Shown: positions 11,630-22,457 of the stretch, piece after piece
Numbering within the stretch: position 1 is the first letter of the stretch
How the letters are laid out: each line of letters begins with the position of its first letter
Assembly (NCBI GenBank): GCA_032358165.1
Contig: JAALGY010000052.1
Span: 1,240,001-1,304,000, forward strand
Source: Diplosphaera chodatii
Taxonomy: Eukaryota > Chlorophyta > Trebouxiophyceae > Prasiolales > Stichococcaceae
DNA length: 64,000 bases
Direction: 5' to 3'
The notes under the pieces: model-generated
Database searches by the model: none
What the model saw: the letters and a program-made list of their open reading frames with translations, nothing else
What the model was told of the DNA's origin: nothing
Program-made: the position numbers and the translations under genes

Positions 11630-14600
11630 ATGGCCGAGCTGTTCGAATCTATCCAGCCAGGTCGCTTGGGAGGGCTGCAGCTGCCAGACTGCTTTCGACC
11701 CAGGTATACTCCGAATGCACGCTGCCGTAGGTTTCATGCATGCCTGCGCTTGCATGTGGCTCAAATATTACTTGGGTGCACCACAAGTGCAACAATCCTG
11801 GAATACAGCGTTGAAACGCCTCAAGCCGTCTGCTGCCGCGAAGCCAGCCGCAGCGATCGGCAGGCACAGCCGCCTACACCATCGGAATGCATCCTGTCGG
11901 CGCAGCCACCGTGCCTTCGATGGGTGGCGCTGCAGGAGCTCACCGGCAAAAACAAGTCAGTTCAGACCTCTTGTTGACAGTGATGCTCTGCAGCTGTCCC
12001 CTTGTGCCGCTTAGCCATCAGTAGGTCAGTGCATCGGCTGCGGCCGTTAGGCAACAAGTGTGTTTGATTGCTTGCAGGCCTCGCGCAGCGCAGGACGCTG
12101 TTTACGAGTCGATCATACACCAGCTCAGCGATGATGCACTTACCAGCTCATTGCTTCGGCCACTGTTGGCGGAGGAGCTGGGTGCCAGCGGACTGCAGTC
12201 AGCCGCAGCATGCAGCGGCAGCCAGCTTGTGGCTTGTACAGCAGAATCAGCGGGTGGCAGAACCCTCAATGACAAACATCAGGTATATGTTTCGCAACAG
12301 CATGCTCAGTGCGGACTCATTGTTCCTGAAGCCTTGCATCTGCGCGACGCTGCAGTCGCTGACATGCGTGCTCGCGCGCAGGTGCTTGTGTTGTATGCCA
12401 CAGGTGCCGTCAGACACAAAGTCGCCCTAGTTGCTCTGAGCAGACCTGGAGCCAACCACTCGTGGTCAGAGAGCAGGCTTCAGGTATGCATATGCGTACG
12501 CGTATGCGTGAAGCAGGCTAACTTTGTCTGTTGCAATAATGGCATAGCTGGCTCATCAGTACGACAACTCTGACGAGGCACATTGTTGATGCTAGTGTGC
12601 TGGCATCGGCGTCGTGGACATTGCGCAGCAGAGCATCCAGGAGCTGCAGCTGGTGCAGCAAGCACCGGCTGCCAGCAGAGATTCCAGTGCATTGCCAACA
12701 CTGGTGGCTGTGCGTTGCACCTGCTGTGTGGCAGTGTTGCAGCTTTGTCCCCCGACACAACAGTGCGTTTTACATAGCCTGGGATGCTTTGCCACCATAG
12801 CCTGGGATGCTTTGCACGTGAACCCACGATCTAGTCGTGCCCAGCATGCTGCCTGCATCCGCTGCACTGCGTGTTCGCTGCTGACATTGATTTTGACTGC
12901 AGGGGTGACCTCTGGAGCCTCAGACCCCTTGCGCTGCAGCGCACCAGACTGCGGACACTGACCATGGTGTGGAGCCGCGCTCTCGCCCACGAGCTCGTGT
13001 ATGGCCTGGAGGACGGCTCCCTGCACTTGATGCGGGTGAATACAGACACAGCAAGCAGCCCATCGAGCGCGTCGTGGCAAGAAGCTCAGGTGCGCATCCC
13101 ACCATCCTAGCTAAGGTGCACACATGCTCATGGGGGTGCATGGTGATCTGGCTTCCATCCTAGCTGCATGCTGCACAGGCTCAGCGTGCAGGTTTTTCTG
13201 CGCAGGGCCACTGCATTCTGCCGGCTGGCCAACTGGAACCGCACCGGGTCAACGGGAGTCGTCTCGCCGCTGCCTTTGCACCGCACCCAAGGCAGCTGCT
13301 GCTGGGCGCCGGCTCCAGCCTGTTGCGCTGCGGCATCGGTGCGCCGGGCCAGCCCGCGCCTCCGGCAGAGGTCCTGCACACCAGGCCGGATTGCAGCTCC
13401 TTTGTGGCACTGGCTACAGCCGATCAGGTGATGCTCCCACATTCGACCCACTGACATAAGCCTCTCATCTGAGGGTCAGCAGCGCTGCCACGCAGTTACC
13501 AGAGGTTGTGACTCAGCCACCAACTTCACTTTCTTCAGTTGGTATGAACCGCCTAGTATTCATACACCACTTGCAGGCTGGCCAAGACCGGGATGCTGCT
13601 AATCTGCTGGCTGCATTGACTGAGCGGCATGTGCTGCTGAGTGACGTACGGCGTCCGGCGCAGCCCCTGCTGCAGTGGCCGCATGGTCTAACTGCGGCGC
13701 GCCCGCAGCTGCTGAGCCTCTTCTGCCAGTCAGGCGCTGATGAGGTCAGAAAGCTACATGTCATTTCCAGCATGCTGGTGGATCACGAGGAGTGTAGTGA
13801 TAACCTTTTCATGAAGAATGGCAGAATGCTTGGGAGCTGGTCCCCAGATGGGCTGCACCATGCATCCGCAGGCGGTGGAAGAACAAGATGCGGTGCGCCT
13901 GCATGGCCGCGTCGTGGTGGCCAGTCTGGGCACGGGGGATGCCGTGGTCTTCGCCTTCACCCTGCGCCGCTCAGCTGTTGCGCTGCTCGCAAGTCCTCAC
14001 GATTCCACGGCAGCCGGGCACCGCAGCCGCCGGCGTGAGGGCGCCGCACAGCAGGGCTTTCGTGGCAAGCTAGTACTAGGTGTGGCTGCGCAGTTGAATT
14101 CCTGGTCCAGCTCCTCAACCTTCGTGGCACCCACGCCAACTGGCCGCAACACTAACCTGCATGCCAGCTGCAGGCAGCTCAAGGCTGTGCATCACTTGTG
14201 GAAGACATGTACACCATGAAGCGAGGTTGCAAGGGAGTGACAACGGCTCCGTGAAATGCAGAGGACGCTGAGGCCGGTAGCATGCGCAGCAGCACAGCTG
14301 AAGAGGAGGAGCCGCCATTCAGATGGCGGCCGCTGCTTGGCGCGGTTGCCACAGCAGATGGCCTGCCACGGCGGCTGGCGGCGCCGCTGGGGGTGCGGCC
14401 GCGCTCCGGCCCTCCTGCCCCTGCCGAGAAGCCCGCGCCGGGGCAGCCTGGCCTCGCAGTGCACGAGGCCGCGGATGATGGGGTGCCAGCCCCAGATGAC
14501 ACGGCACTGGCGGCGCTGCACCCAAGCGTGCCATGGCCTGACCTTCAACATGCGCCGGATCTGCAGGTGGTCATTGTGCCGACTTTATGTATACCATATC

Positions 14601-16997
14601 CTGCTGCATCCGGTTTTGTGCCATGGTTGCTATGCTTACTTACCCGTTAGCCTTGAGGAAACGCCAACATGGCTGATATGCTGGCTGTCTGCAGGGCTTT
14701 GCCATTGTGCCACTAGGCAGTGCCGACGCAAACAGTTCCAGTGATGCGCTGCTCCTCAGGTGCTCAACCATCTGCTGTACGGTCATTGGTACTGTGCCAT
14801 TCCGCCTCTCCAGCTGGGATGTCATGGATGGAAAGCGGAGTCTTACCTTGTGACGTCGTGCATCCGCAGGTTGAACTTCCTTGGAGACCTGTTCATCAAA
14901 GACTGTGGGCTGTTCAGCCGGCAGTGGCCATACGCGGGCAGCAAGGGAGCAGGTTGTGTCGGCGGCCTCCAGATGATCGGAGCGCAATGGCATCAGCAGC
15001 AGTATGACGGCAGCTTTCAGCAGCTTGCTAGTGCGGAGGAGGTATGCTGGCAATGCCCTGATCCATCGTCGGCAGTGTTATGGGTCATACCTGGCGTGCG
15101 AGTTTTCACATGTTGCATGCCATGTGGGAATTATGAGTATAAGATTCATGCGGACTACTGCAGCAGGACCCTGGGCAGGCAACCCGCAGCGGGGCAGGCA
15201 TGACGCCCTGTGACGATGGCGGGCAGGCAGCACAGGAGGAATGGCAGCCGGAACGACAAAAGGGGCGCGGCCAGATTAAGCAGCGGGGCTCAACCAGGTG
15301 CAAGTGCTGCACATTGCACCACCTCAGCTCCTGTGCAATATGTGTGCTATGCCAGGATGGCACCGCCTCTGGCTGAAGAGTGACGTGTCCCAATAGCAGA
15401 AGACCATGCATGCGTCACTGTTTGACGATACATCTGTTGAGTGTTTGCAGGCGACTGAAGAATGGGACATATTGCATGCCCGTCAGCGCCACATATGCGG
15501 CTGTGTCCACTGCCATGGCCGGTCATGCTGCACAGAGCACGCCCAAGCTGGCAGCTGCCTCTGAGGGACAGCTGCCGCACGCTGGTGCACCCAGCCCCGT
15601 TGCAGCTGCCGCAGCAGCCACGATCGCGGCTGCTGCGATGGCTCTACCTGAGGGCATTGCCGGCGTATCCATCACCCAGGCTGCGCAAGCTCTACAGGAT
15701 GTGCTGGCAGTGGCTGACATGCCATTGACAGATCGTGAGCTAAGCATCAGGTGGCGGGCGCAGATGCCGGTGCAGCATGATTGCGATGGCAGTGATGACG
15801 ACATGTTTGTGAACCAGGTGTGAAATTGCAGCTGACTTCAGCAGGTTGCTGCAGTGCCCATATCGACAGCTTGTGACTGTGCAGCATGGACGGCATTATG
15901 TGGTTAGCATACTGGTGGCCATCTTAGACCTGTGCTGCTTGCCTGCAGCCCCAGGTTTTGGGTGCTGCTGTGCCGCACAGTGCCAGGGCAGCTGCTGCAC
16001 TGTCTCTGTCAGCGACGGCACGCCAGGCGCGCCTTTCAGCTGCAACGCAGCGCTCAGCTTCTGCAGCAGCAGGCAGCAGCAGTGCTGCTGAGAAGCAGCA
16101 GCTGATGGCCTTCACAGAGCAGCTGGCCGAGCATCTTCGGAGTGTGTCAGTGTCGCAAGGTAACTGTGTCCCTGGGGTGCAGCAGCAGCCCCTCATGGGG
16201 CTTCGGAAATATCCTCAAGTCGAGTATTGAAGTCAAACTGCAGGCAAGTTCACGGGGTTGCACATGATGTGCAGCCTGGGCTTGGCGGACGCTGCAGTTG
16301 CCACCGCTGAAGTTGGGCGGGAGTGCGGGCGAAAGCGCAATGCCAGAACATGGATCAAAGAGGTTTTGAGACAGACATTTGTATGTGTTACTGGAACACT
16401 GCAGTGTCCGATTCTTTTCGATGTCTGGGTCAGCCACACAACACCGCCTGCTGCAGGATCCAGCGAGGCGGCGGCATCATGTACCCTTTGACGGATGAGG
16501 ATGCTGCAGAAAGCACAACTGCCGTGCAGCGACGAGCGGTGCCTCTGCGAATGGACAATGTGGTGCGCCAGGTGCGCCACCTGCTGTGCCATATATCAGG
16601 GGACACACTGCCGCATGGGTGACAATGTATGAACTGCATGCCAGGCCTTCAGTGTGCCAAGTCACGCCTGCAGGATGAGCTGAGCTCTGATGCGGCCGTG
16701 CTGCTGGACAAGCTGAGCGCAGCATGGCAGGCCAGGGCAGGTGGCGCCAGCGACCTCCATTCGGTTGCTGCGACTGGTGCAGTCACTCCTCGCCGCCAGG
16801 GCCGCAACGATGCGCCACCGGCACTGGTCAGCCCGCTGCGGCGTGCAGCAGCGCTGCAGGCCAGCCAACAGGGGGCGAACACCATGGCAGCGGCACCTGC
16901 AGCAGACCGGCCGGCTGGCGGAGCACGACAAGCAGCACAGCCTCCACGCCCAGTCAAACGCCGTGCAATCACACGGCTGTCGCAGGAGGGCTTCTGA
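11630..16997 (+). CDS. TAF1C: TAF1C/Rrn6-like RNA polymerase I initiation factor subunit (beta-propeller protein)
   Basis: Probable subunit of the Pol I core factor/SL1 complex, acting at rDNA promoters in the nucleolus. Exons read in order: a candidate start MAELFESIQPGRLGGLQ (11630); AQDAVYESIIHQLSDDALTS (about 12078-12282); LVAVRCTCCVAVLQL (about 12700); WSRALAHELVYGLEDGSLHLM (about 12970); AAFAPHPRQLLLGAGSSLLR (about 13280); NLLAALTERHVLLSDVRRPAQP followed by LLQWPHGL (about 13600-13690); VRLHGRVVVASLGTGDAV (about 13893); GFAIVPLGSADAN spliced to LNFLGDLFIKD (about 14695-14905). The PHPRQLL, HVLLxDxRxP...LxWxHGL and GDLF blocks match the TAF1C/Rrn6 propeller pattern as I know it. A low-complexity C-terminal third ends RLSQEGF, stop at 16995-16997. 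The start is uncertain, and similarity in this family is generally low. Confidence 0.6.
12773..12815. repeat. Short tandem duplication in a TAF1C-like intron
   Basis: CATAGCCTGGGATGCTTTGC occurs at 12773-12792 and again at 12796-12815, period 23 bp. It lies in an intron and is probably a local duplication. Confidence 0.85.
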
Positions 16998-17216
16998 AGT
17001 GAAACACTGAAGAGAAGGGTGCAGGATGTGAGGTGCATGGTTTGGTGAGATTCAGAGCTTTGAGTTGGTGGTTTGATTGTTTGTGGTTTGGAAGCACAGC
17101 AGCAGCTGCTCTGCGGGGTGCGCTTGATACCCTGTGCAATGGTGTTTGGCAACACACACACACAGCCTTACAGGAAGACACCTAGAAGCATACATCTGCG
17201 ACAGGCCACTCCATCG

Positions 17217-19441
17217 TCATCGGTACGCCCTATCCCGCTCGCGGTCACGGTTGGAGTCTCGATCTCTACCCCTGTCCCTATCCCTGTCCCGACTGCAGTG
17301 GAGGAACACAACACTGCATTACCCTTCAGCAGTCAAGACGCAGCCACTGGCGATGATGTGTTCGAGCAGGCACTTCATTGTCATGCAGACGCTGTGCCCA
17401 AAGACAGGAACCCACCTCCTGTCGTGGCCGCGGCTTCTCTCGCGGCTGCGGCTGCGCTCCTTCCGCCCAGATGACCGGTGGCGGTCGTCAGACCTGTGCC
17501 TGTGACACGATGTAACACACTTCGGCATGAATACTGATTGCCATTACAATACTGAGATTCTGACTGGACGAATGGATCAGTGATGACATGAAGAGCATGC
17601 TTGATGCCTGCATGGCGACAGCTTGCAAAGTGGCCCATGTTGGCACGGCAGCTGTGACCGTGCCCGATTGACACACCTGTCCGAGTCCCGCTCCCGTGGC
17701 CTGTCTGACTCCCGGCGGCGATCCCGGTCACGATCGCGGTCGCGGTCGGCAGACCGTGATGTGCGTGGGACGCCTTCCATCTCACGCTTGCGCAGGATCT
17801 CCTTCAGCTCCTTATATTTCTCGTGCGTCTTCAGCCATGCTCTGATTGTATGCACGCATCGTTTAGGTCTCTGGCACACTGAGCACAGTTCGCATTCGAA
17901 CGGATATGCGGGACGGGATCACTCCATGGTCAGATACATATACATCAGCAGCAAGGTTGCACGTGCGTACTTGTAGTTCTTCCCGCTGAGATGGTCCCGC
18001 ACACGTGTTTCCTCGTTGTTCACGATGACCGCGCTGATCTGCAGTTGGAAGGCCGCCTTTACGACTGCTGCTAGCTAACAGCAACACCACATAGCAGGCG
18101 GCATGGCGGGCGGTGCTGTGGGCATTCAGCAAGTGCCTGGACGTGGTGCTGCAAAAGCACCTCGCACACGTACTGCTGCGACCCTGTGCGCTTGGCGGCG
18201 CGCTCCGCTGCCTCCTTCTCCAGGTTGGCCTTCTGGCTCTGCATTGCAACTCCAATCGCGATCACGCGTTGGACAGGTCATGAGCAGCATGCTGCGGATG
18301 TGCAGGCTGCCCTGGGCTCGCACCTTCAGAGTGTCGGCTTGGGCGGCAGCGGCGACGGAGCCGTCAACATCGCCATCCTCGCCCAGCTTCTCCGACTGCC
18401 GCACCAGCTCTGCGATCTTTGTCGTCAGCATATTGATGTTTGTCTGCACAATGCAAGTCGCCTATGAGATCACGGCGTATCGTGCCTCGCATGTCAGAGG
18501 TGCGCGGACCGGTGTCCTTTGCGTCATGACACAGCCCCGAGCCCCAACTTGCACGGGCATGGTGATGAGGAGGCTGGGGAGGCGGCGGCTGTTTGCACCT
18601 TGGCTGCGGCGGGGCGGCGGAGCTGGTGCAGGGTGGGAGGCGACGCACCTGCTCGGAAGACACCAGCACCGGGATCTCATTCTGCGCGAGGCGCTGCTCG
18701 TTGCGCTGGATTTTTCGCCGCAGGTCGTCCATCATGCCGTCCATGAACCGCTTGAGCTGCCTTTCGTAGCCAAAGCGGTCCTTTTCCCATTCGTCCAACG
18801 CATCCCACTGCGCACGAGAAGCCCATACATGCACAGGAAACCCCAAGATGTTCCCAACAACTCAATGGCTGCAATTCTCAGTGGTGTGTCGCTGTTGCTG
18901 AGGCATCTGCGCCGAACCACAGCAGCATGCCAGAGGACGTGAAAGGATGGCAAGCGTAAAATGTGTGCCTGACAACTACAACCAGTAAATTGAGCAGCCT
19001 GACCTGTGCTTTGGCCGCTTCGTCATGGTCCAAGGTGCACGTTCCATAGTCGTGCTTGGTGCGCTGGAACTCCTCCGCTGGGCAGAATCCCAGCAGGAAG
19101 TTTTTACAGAGCTTCGGATCGTCCAGCCTCCGTGGTGGTCTGCAATGCCGCACGATGTCTTCAGAATTGAACCAGCGCCCGGGTACGGCAAATAGTCCAC
19201 ACTTCTCAGTACAGCAAGCACGCATACACACGCACTCCACACGCACTTTGGCTTGTTCCTCTCCTCTGCCGGCAGGTCCCTGTGTCCAAATCAAGTCGCA
19301 GGGTCAGCCTCCTGTCAATCTCTGTATGCCGCAGACGCCTGCGCACGCGCAGATGCAGTGATTGACACGGGCTGATACGCACGGCACACACCTGTCTGCG
19401 CCCATCAAGGCGTCCAACGCCTCGCGCATGGCGTCAGCCAT
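17217..19441 (-). CDS. LUC7L: LUC7-like U1 snRNP-associated splicing protein
   Basis: LUC7 family protein, which helps U1 snRNP select 5' splice sites in the nucleus. The first exon (ATG at 19441) reads MADAMREALDALMGADR, the typical LUC7 N-terminus. The CCCH finger follows: LCKNFLLGFCPAEEF...YGTCTLDHDE (about 19130-19000). Next come a long helix WEKDRFGYERQLKRFMD (about 18800), a coiled coil INMLTTKIAELVRQSEKLGED (about 18440), LEKEAAERAAKRTGSQQYVCE (about 18230-18150), then ISAVIVNNEETRVRDHLSGK (about 18045-17975) and AWLKTHEKYKELKEILRKRE. The tail is rich in RS, RD and RE dipeptides and ends RDRAYR, stop TGA at 17219-17217. The second zinc finger looks degenerate (see findings). The gene is convergent with the TAF1C-like gene and divergent from SWC6. 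Confidence 0.9.
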
Positions 19442-19970
19442 CGCGACAGACACTGCCGATGCTCCTTCAGTCAGCCAATGTTGTGACTGACCAGCCAGGC
19501 ACCCTTGTGCAACTCGACGTCTGCGAGTTGGCTAGCACGGACCGCGCAAGACAGAGAGCGCAAACCAAAACACAGGGGCATGAGAGTGAAATGCTTTGTG
19601 TTTGCAGAGGTCGCGCGGACCCGACTCAGCACGGGGGTGAGAAACAGTCCCAGAACCCAGATGGCCCAGGCCCCAGCAGGCAACACCGCAGCAGCAGATG
19701 CCTCAACAGCCTCATACCCTCGTTGCAGACTTTCACATTGTGATTTCGCATTGCTCGCATCCGACCTGCTGTGCGACCCCAAGTGGTGCTGAGTTTCAGG
19801 TAGTCGCAGGCAGACAATTAAAGCAGTGCGCAGCCGTGTGGGGTGCACCACAGCAGAACATGTCAGGTGAGCCCTCCGGCGTGGAACATCCCTGGCAAGG
19901 CTCGTTCGCCTGTGACACTTGCGTTTTTTGCGGGTTTTGTTGAGGCACATCTGCGTATGCAGGTTCGGTG
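19442..19970. promoter_or_regulatory. Divergent promoter region between LUC7 and SWC6
   Basis: 529 bp between two opposed start codons. No supported coding segment. It presumably drives both nuclear genes. No unambiguous core promoter motif was seen. Confidence 0.45.
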
Positions 19971-20919
19971 ATGGCAAGGCGCGGGGCCCGTGCCCGCAAA
20001 ATCAACAAGAGCCTCGGCGTCGTGAGCGAGGTGGACCAGCAGCAGGTGCAGCACGGTTGTATTCACACTGGTCACGAGAAGCGTGTGCACACCGCTTGCC
20101 TCTGGTCGAGACTGCCACCTGCCATGTCATGTGGTGGTGACCCCACCTGTTCAGGCAGTGGCGGCACGGCTGGAGGCGCTCGAGTACGACGCCGCTGCGC
20201 CGGACGCGGCAGGCGGCGACACCGACGATGAGTTCGTGCTGCCAGCAGACTCCGATGCCGAGGAGACGATGCAGTTTGGGCCTGCCAGCGGCAAAAGGCG
20301 GAAGGGGCAGAAAGGCGGTGGCGGCATGAAGCGGAAAACACGCGGCATGGCAGCCGAACGCACCGGCAGCCGTGGCAACGCCCGCACGTTTGCAGCACTA
20401 CTAGAAGATGTGAGCTGGCATGGTGGCAGCTTGGCTCAGTGATGCAATGCATGATGATCTCGCCTCGACTTCATTGTTGCTGAGCCATCCTGTGTGGGCT
20501 CTGCACCGGCTGCCCAGCCAGGCTGAACTGTTGCACCTTTGTGTTTGTCTTTCAACCTGAGTCCCTGAATCTGCATGCAGGCTGGCCTTGAGGACCTGCC
20601 GCCAGATGTGCCATCCTACCTGACAGCGGCCGTTGGGCCACCGACAACAGCCAGCCCACGCAAGTTTTGCTCCGTTTGCGGCAACATTGCAGGGTGAAGC
20701 CTCTTGCCAACTTCCTTGTTGGCATGACGCTCATTCTTGGCACGATGATTTGATCATGTTTTGGTGATGGGTGTGAAATTGCTGCAGTTGGATGTCACTG
20801 ACTCGCATCTCGGTTCTGCGTGCTGCAGGTACAAGTGCATCAGATGTGCTTCACGCTTTTGCTCAAAGAAGTGCCTGGGTGTGCACACGGAGACACGCTG
20901 CCTCAAGTTCCTGGCGTGA
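19971..20919 (+). CDS. SWC6: SWR1 complex subunit 6 (ZNHIT1 homologue), zf-HIT protein
   Basis: Subunit of the SWR1/SRCAP remodeller that deposits H2A.Z. The exons join cleanly: 19971-20045, 20155-20409, 20581-20693 and 20829-20919, giving 177 residues and all in phase. The N-terminus MARRGARARKINKSLG is basic. The middle is acidic, then basic (GKRRKGQKGGGGMKRKTRG). The C-terminus has the ZNHIT1 core: PSYLTAAVGPPTTASPRK, then the HIT finger FCSVCGNIAGYKCIRC, SRFCSKKCLGVHTETRC and the end LKFLA. All eight zinc ligands of the CxxC/CxxC/CxxxC/HxxxC pattern are present. Length is slightly above that of animal ZNHIT1 (about 154). Confidence 0.93.
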
Positions 20920-22457
20920 CGCCCGCGCTTGCTGCTGCCTGCGCTCATGCCTTGCATGGTGCGCCCCTTTTGCTGCAAGCGCAGGTTCTCAATCAGGTTC
21001 CTACACATGTGAGCTGTCTTACATAGGCAGCTGGCTATAGCGTTTCAATCTTCTGTGGTGTGTGACATACCGTCAGAACTCGATTGAATATAAGCTGAGG
21101 CACATGACGGCATGAGCTGTACCCGGTGCGTGCGCGAGGCAGCTATTCAGCTGGGGATAGGCCTACACAGCAGTGGCTTAATCGACACACATTCTGGCTC
21201 AGCAGAAGGTCCGCGTATAGCATTCTGTTACGGGCTGTGCCAGCCGGTGTACAAGTCCACTGATCGCCTTTGACGTCAGAGGCCTCCCCAAGGGATCTCC
21301 CTTGGCCTCGATTTGGTCATGCAGTTCCCGCTCTCGTACTCGCGCGCAAAGCAACCCGTATGGTCGCATGCCCGCCGCGCACGCTGAGCAGTCGCTTGAC
21401 ACCGCAGCGGGCATATGAGTACGTACTTGTGGCTACGCCCACATGTGCCCGCCCGCCGGGACGTGGGTGGGCCTCAACTGACTAGCCTAACAAGTGAGAA
21501 CTCATTGCCGATGCCACTGCCAATCACCGACGCACCGACAGCAACGCGTCGCCGAGTGTAGAGTTATTACTCAGGTGGGTTTTGCCGGCCTCGTGCCTTG
21601 TGGTGTTATGAGCGTGGGATGTGTGCCACGCTCGCTGCCCCACTATCTGGATCCGCAAGCTGGCCGTGTGTGGAGCCCAGGCCCTCTGTACGCTGCAGAG
21701 ACTAGTGCACTGCTTATAGCTCGTCGTGCTCCCGTTAAGGGCAGCGTGTCGTTATGATTGTATGTCGCTGTGCGACGCGGGGCTTCCGTAGGGAGACAGA
21801 GCGTCGTCATGGCCACCCGTTCGCTCGGACCGCGGTAGCATGTTGGAAATGCTGCATACATCGCGCGATGTTGCGCAACGATGCTATCCTGCTGGCTCGC
21901 GAGGTCGTCGCTTCGCGTGTAGTCACGCGTGAGCTGTCTGTCAGACAGTTCTGCTGTCGATGGTGCTGTCATATCCCACGACTCAACCCAGTGCTTTTAT
22001 AACAGACAGGCTTGCCATCAAGCCGCAGTCACGCAATACAGGCTGCTACACTGAGGGGCGGCCACTGCACACTCTATCATTTCGATAGTTTGAATAAGTC
22101 GCTGTGGGCACATCTGCTGTGATTATGAGCCTGACTATATACGTCTGTGTCCCTAATGCGCCACACGATCTGACTATCTATCCGCGGACCCGTTGCTGAT
22201 ATCGAGCTAGGAGGATACGGTGCTTCTGAGTGTCAAGCACGACTGTTGCAGGCTGGCGCTGATCAGCTGGAGCCAATGGCAATATCCGGTGGCATCGGTG
22301 CTCCCCATGGCGATGCTGACAGAGGGGCGGCAAGATACTGCTGCGAAAGCCATCTGTGCTTAGCGGCCTGAGGTGGCTGGGGCAGGATGATGACCGATGG
22401 GCTGCCTGCCTCTACAGCCATGCTGCTGCACCGCTATTTTGGTGGGTGGCCCCGTGA
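20920..22457. other. 1.5 kb intergenic region with no recognised gene
   Basis: No exon with family similarity on either strand. It contains a short hairpin at 21288-21305 (CCAAGGGA-TC-TCCCTTGG). Open segments are short and inconsistent in frame. It may hold the 3' UTR of SWC6, the promoter of the RWP-RK gene, or eroded repeat DNA. Confidence 0.4.
21288..21305. repeat. 8 bp inverted repeat (hairpin)
   Basis: Perfect arms CCAAGGGA and TCCCTTGG are separated by TC. It lies in the gap downstream of SWC6. No function can be assigned. Confidence 0.6.

Noticed and set aside
18103..18942. 279-codon plus-strand ORF across LUC7
   Set aside because: It is antisense to LUC7 exons and introns, has no family similarity, and its codon pattern mirrors the minus-strand gene.
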